This document shows, piece by piece, positions 23,401 to 25,554 of a DNA stretch of 25,554 bases. A program made the position numbers and the translations under genes. The notes beneath the pieces were generated by a model, which saw only the letters and a list, made by a program, of their open reading frames with translations, searched no databases and was not told where the DNA came from. Position 1 is the first letter of the stretch; each line of letters begins with the position of its first letter. Source of the DNA: a virus; the IMG/VR virus record IMGVR_UViG_3300040808_000709, positions 1-25,554 of that record; one strand, given 5' to 3'.

Positions 23401-25554
23401 TGCTGTGGTAAGTGTATCGGTTCCTGAAATGGTATCTACTTCTATTACGAATGAAACTAGTGTAGGATCAGCAACTGTGAATTCACATTTTTGTCTACCT
23501 CTACCATTTACTGTATCGTCATAATCTTCAAACTGTAACACACGATATACATCGTCGCCTTCCTGTAGTCTTAAACCAGTGGATGGTCTAGTAGCAACGT
23601 CTGCAAGTTCGCCCGTTAATAATACCTGTGAGTTGGATCTAATAACCATCTTAGTTCCGTCTGGAACTTGGTCAAATAATCCTTCGAAGTTTCCGGTTTC
23701 GTCGCTTGTCAAATTTAATCTAGCAACTCCATCAGGAAGATCCTCTGTTGCAACTGAAGTAACAGGATATCTATAAACTAAATTTCCATGATCAACTTCA
23801 AGTTCTGAATTGTTTAATGGAGTATAGTCATAATTTGTAACATAAATGAACAGTCCATTGGCATTGTTTGTGTAAGTCGGACTAGGAAAATAACAATCAA
23901 CACGCTGTGATAGATCATAATAAACTGTTGTCGGTGTTGGAACTTCTAATGGATCCGATCCATCTGCTACTAGTGCATAAACACCGTGTGCTGATGAACC
24001 CCCAATCGATCTAATCTGTGCGCCATTTAGTGCAAAGTAAGATGTATAACAGTAGTAGGTAAACATTGATACTGCTTCTGTTAAACCACCGTTAGTTGCA
24101 AGTAGGCCATAACCCATATCCGCAACTTGTGTAAAGTCATTTGACAACATTGATCTGTTACCAGGCATCAATATTTCATAAAGTCTTTGATATCTATGTG
24201 TTCCTGAACCTGCACCGGTTGTGTTTATTAATACAGTGCCACCAAATGTTTCTGTAATTCTAAATGTGTTAGCAGTCAATCCATTTTCTGCAACGTAGTA
24301 TTCCTTGCCGGCAGTTATTCCTGTTGGCAATGTCCCTGTTGTAGAAAATATTATAGAAGCATTAGCCTGTAGTCCGTGATCATTTAGTGTAATCACCGCA
24401 GGAGTTCCAACACTAATCGAAGTTATTGTTTGTTGACCTGGCGTTAAATCAAAAGGTGTAGTTTCATCTAGTGAAAATGTTGCAGTTGAACCTGCAGGAT
24501 CATAAACAAAATCTCTTACATAGTTAATTCTGAAAACTTCATCGCTTACAATAAAAGATGCTGGAAGTTGAGGAAATCTTTCAAGACCAGAAACAGTAAT
24601 TCTTGTGTTACCAGTTCCGGCTACAGTGCCTGTATGTTTAAACTGTAGGTTGCCCGAAAAGCCGTCAACAAACATACCGCCCGCGAATGTCTGTGCGTTA
24701 ATGGATTTTGAGAATGAGGCTGATTCTTGACAGTATGGTGACTTGGCCAATATCTGTCCTGTTGGATCTAATACCATTGAGAATCCGCCATGTCCCTGTG
24801 TGGTGATTGCTCTGATGATTACTGCATCATTACATAGGAACACGTCAAGTTTATCGTTGTCCTTAGGGTAGTTAACACTTCCTGAACCATCAATAACATC
24901 TTCTAGTGCATCAAATAGTAAACCTATGACTGTAGAAGTTCCTGCTTCTTGTGTGTAGGCGTTATCAATTATCTGAGGGAATACTTGATTGTAAACTGTG
25001 GTAATTTCGTTATTGGCAATAACATCATTAATCAATCCCTCAAGATGATTAAGCGCAGCAATTGTTTCTGAAAGTTGTGTCGTGATTGCAATTCTACCAC
25101 TGGCATTTTGATAATATTTTAAACCCGCCGAAATTGTTCTATCGTATCCGCCATACTTGATATCGAAAATCATTGCATCGATAATCAAGCCAGCATCACG
25201 TTTACATATGTCTTCGTTGTATTCAAACGAAGATGTAAATGGTGCTGTGTTTGTAGAAATCTGTTGATTGATCCAAGCCACCACTTCATTCTGTAAGAAT
25301 GATCTATTCAAAGATATTAGTGTAGCGGATTGTTTTAGGTTTCCTGGATTGTTTATCTTAGGATATACAGGCTGTGTAGGATCTTCCAGATAATGATATC
25401 CATATAGTTGGGTAGCAGTTGTTAGACTATCTATTTCTGTATCTCTTCTAAACTTTTGGAATGCCCATGGCGAACTAGAAGTTCCTGCTCTAGGCTTAAC
25501 TATACATCTTCTAAATTCATCACCGATAAGTGCAACGTTCTGTGGAACCTTGAT
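20404..25554 (-). CDS. Giant fibre-like structural protein, 5' end cut by the right window edge
   Basis: The frame is open from the stop at 20404 to base 25554, at least 1716 residues. The codon at 25309-25311 is TTG, not a start: 81 in-frame codons lie upstream (VPQNVALIGDEFRRCIVKPR...). Numbering from that TTG: residues 1-130 are helical (FEYNEDICKRDAGLIIDAMI); four FCCH-like beta repeats at ~296-375, 635-697, 703-762 and 808-893 (HGLxxGDxIxxxTTGxLPTG... pattern); a conserved stretch GNFNVGPYFRVDQGTGRVTF at 1041-1060; and fibre signature NRIIDMADPVNPTDAVNLQS at 1151-1170. The last ~130 residues (SADVAEYYEG, AGVVSNTAAYVM, ALTGRVPCKVVGKIKKGD) match the C-terminal domain of the 497-residue fibre. 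No transmembrane segment. Likely a tail or baseplate-attached fibre. Confidence 0.87.
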   Translation of the reverse strand: MKVPQNVALIGDEFRRCIVKPRAGTSSSPWAFQKFRRDTEIDSLTTATQLYGYHYLEDPTQPVYPKINNPGNLKQSATLISLNRSFLQNEVVAWINQQISTNTAPFTSSFEYNEDICKRDAGLIIDAMIFDIKYGGYDRTISAGLKYYQNASGRIAITTQLSETIAALNHLEGLINDVIANNEITTVYNQVFPQIIDNAYTQEAGTSTVIGLLFDALEDVIDGSGSVNYPKDNDKLDVFLCNDAVIIRAITTQGHGGFSMVLDPTGQILAKSPYCQESASFSKSINAQTFAGGMFVDGFSGNLQFKHTGTVAGTGNTRITVSGLERFPQLPASFIVSDEVFRINYVRDFVYDPAGSTATFSLDETTPFDLTPGQQTITSISVGTPAVITLNDHGLQANASIIFSTTGTLPTGITAGKEYYVAENGLTANTFRITETFGGTVLINTTGAGSGTHRYQRLYEILMPGNRSMLSNDFTQVADMGYGLLATNGGLTEAVSMFTYYCYTSYFALNGAQIRSIGGSSAHGVYALVADGSDPLEVPTPTTVYYDLSQRVDCYFPSPTYTNNANGLFIYVTNYDYTPLNNSELEVDHGNLVYRYPVTSVATEDLPDGVARLNLTSDETGNFEGLFDQVPDGTKMVIRSNSQVLLTGELADVATRPSTGLRLQEGDDVYRVLQFEDYDDTVNGRGRQKCEFTVADPTLVSFVIEVDTISGTDTLTTARNHGLRTGDTFTPKVTANGLTASTTYYVYSVPNYNQLQLSTTLGGSLLSGLTNGSGLGLIATIPHKQLADYRLSFGTTGTLPTGINDATEYFVLEDGLTSTTFQISTVLNGAAVEVTGAGSGVHSAAAEGITKTTLRENYNYVDLTIYKPGESVGTTGANPVTPGAFTTLSSISIANPGVFTTASPHGLSVGDCITLETTGDLPTGLNDTGHYFIYDNAPSGPSTFTVSVEYPTLGSAVEVETSGTQSGTHSFALVTGRAGDDNFAVVPVAPQERSRVAGSRFVFKGEEYVIDTYQSEEDLNEPYARITLDRPLVDSIIAYGATYTIKSAVPIRTVGANGNLTIRISLTRVTGHDLLDIGTGSYADTNYPNEIFGPPVNSLNDSNETEERGVGRVFYVTTDQFGNFNVGPYFRVDQGTGRVTFSAAIALSNLDGIGFKRGVPISEFSTDSGFSDNAVDTVPTENAARVYIERRLGITHGGAPVIQASLIPPLSGGFMSLDGQLQMKGNMDIGGNRIIDMADPVNPTDAVNLQSLTYSNLQEFSFTNLKANDIMVFTGVGNDAINAEIVGDITINIDSTANTIDAQIEPDVILNADIHAPINNTEFTSGAIVQSKLNMNKATTAAAAPTGDEQTKQATLGVSSFDDAQFTVVDGWVQLKTNGIPKTALAQVASKSVLGNSGLATANAADVLFTTIVDDGGAAKKSQFSSTGFLRRQNSGSFTSDADYGVVDMASGSSSTVEASKLIVRDVNGDFGGRVIDVQQVNIDGFEAIDTGSLGGSSGFVRIHTYGGTGGSGNGGIYLQDGSLPSDKITYYDNDVHQFRTQNGLTNADIVAKSIQVTSLTTGGNTTAGTVTGRWTLTGTTPSESRFEATYSADVAEYYEGDKEYEVGTVLVFGGDKEVTTSNKQGDTRVAGVVSNTAAYVMYTACPGLKNLVALTGRVPCKVVGKIKKGDILVTAGIHGVATVSTDPKVGTIVGKAIENYDSDHIGTIQVAVGRS
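22633..24426 (-). repeat. Four FCCH-like beta repeats in the giant fibre protein
   Basis: Units at about 24426-24187, 23409-23221, 23205-23026 and 22890-22633. Each has the form HGLxxGDxIxFxTTGxLPTGL, then YYV or YFV, then TFxIS, then VxxTGxGSGxH. The second unit is the most diverged. An additional related unit occurs at residues ~58-125 of the VrlC-like protein. The family name (E1_FCCH-like) is from memory. Confidence 0.7.

Noticed and set aside
25309-25311. TTG as start codon of the giant fibre protein
   Set aside because: The frame continues upstream for 81 codons without a stop to the window edge, and that sequence is protein-like. The gene is simply truncated by the window.

Overview
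The window looks like part of the genome of a large marine T4-like myovirus of the cyanophage/pelagiphage type. I judge this from protein families recognised by eye: a phage tail-collar short-tail-fibre protein, several fibre-like proteins with the repeats typical of marine T4-like phages, a VrlC-like structural protein, and twitch-type radical SAM proteins with GT-A glycosyltransferases as cargo. The DNA is AT-rich. The host cannot be read from this window. Every supported gene is on the minus strand, so transcription runs from high to low coordinates. Genes are packed with 1-54 bp gaps or short overlaps. There is no gene-free stretch over 300 bases, and I see no tRNA, CRISPR array or insertion sequence.

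Right part (about 25.55-6.85 kb): the virion adhesion region. In transcription order it holds a giant fibre-like protein cut by the right window edge (its reading frame is open to base 25554); an 1176-residue VrlC-like structural protein with an embedded helical domain and an EF-hand-like loop; a ~200-residue conserved structural protein; three consecutive paralogous fibres (697, 618 and 497 residues) that share one N-terminal module but end differently (tail collar, unidentified, and a Peptidase_G2-like C-terminal domain); and two paralogous fibre proteins (933 and 349 residues), the longer carrying a Calx-beta-like domain and tandem tip repeats. Two T4-type late promoter motifs, with the identical 12-mer CGAATAAATACA, divide this region into transcription units.

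Left part (6.8-0 kb): a low-GC accessory block. It starts at a perfect sigma70 consensus promoter (TTGACA, 17 bp, TATAAT) in the only larger gap of the window. The order is a 115-residue unknown, two related DTD glycosyltransferases, a 198-residue unknown, a DGD glycosyltransferase-like protein, two tandem paralogous twitch-type radical SAM proteins, and an unknown protein that leaves the left edge. Most of these genes overlap or abut, so they are probably one operon.

Reading: the right part builds the host-recognition apparatus and is expressed late. The left block looks like an early-expressed sugar and radical-chemistry module that could modify host surface glycans, virion proteins or a small peptide. 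That last function is inference. Domain assignments are from memory and pattern recognition; no search was run.
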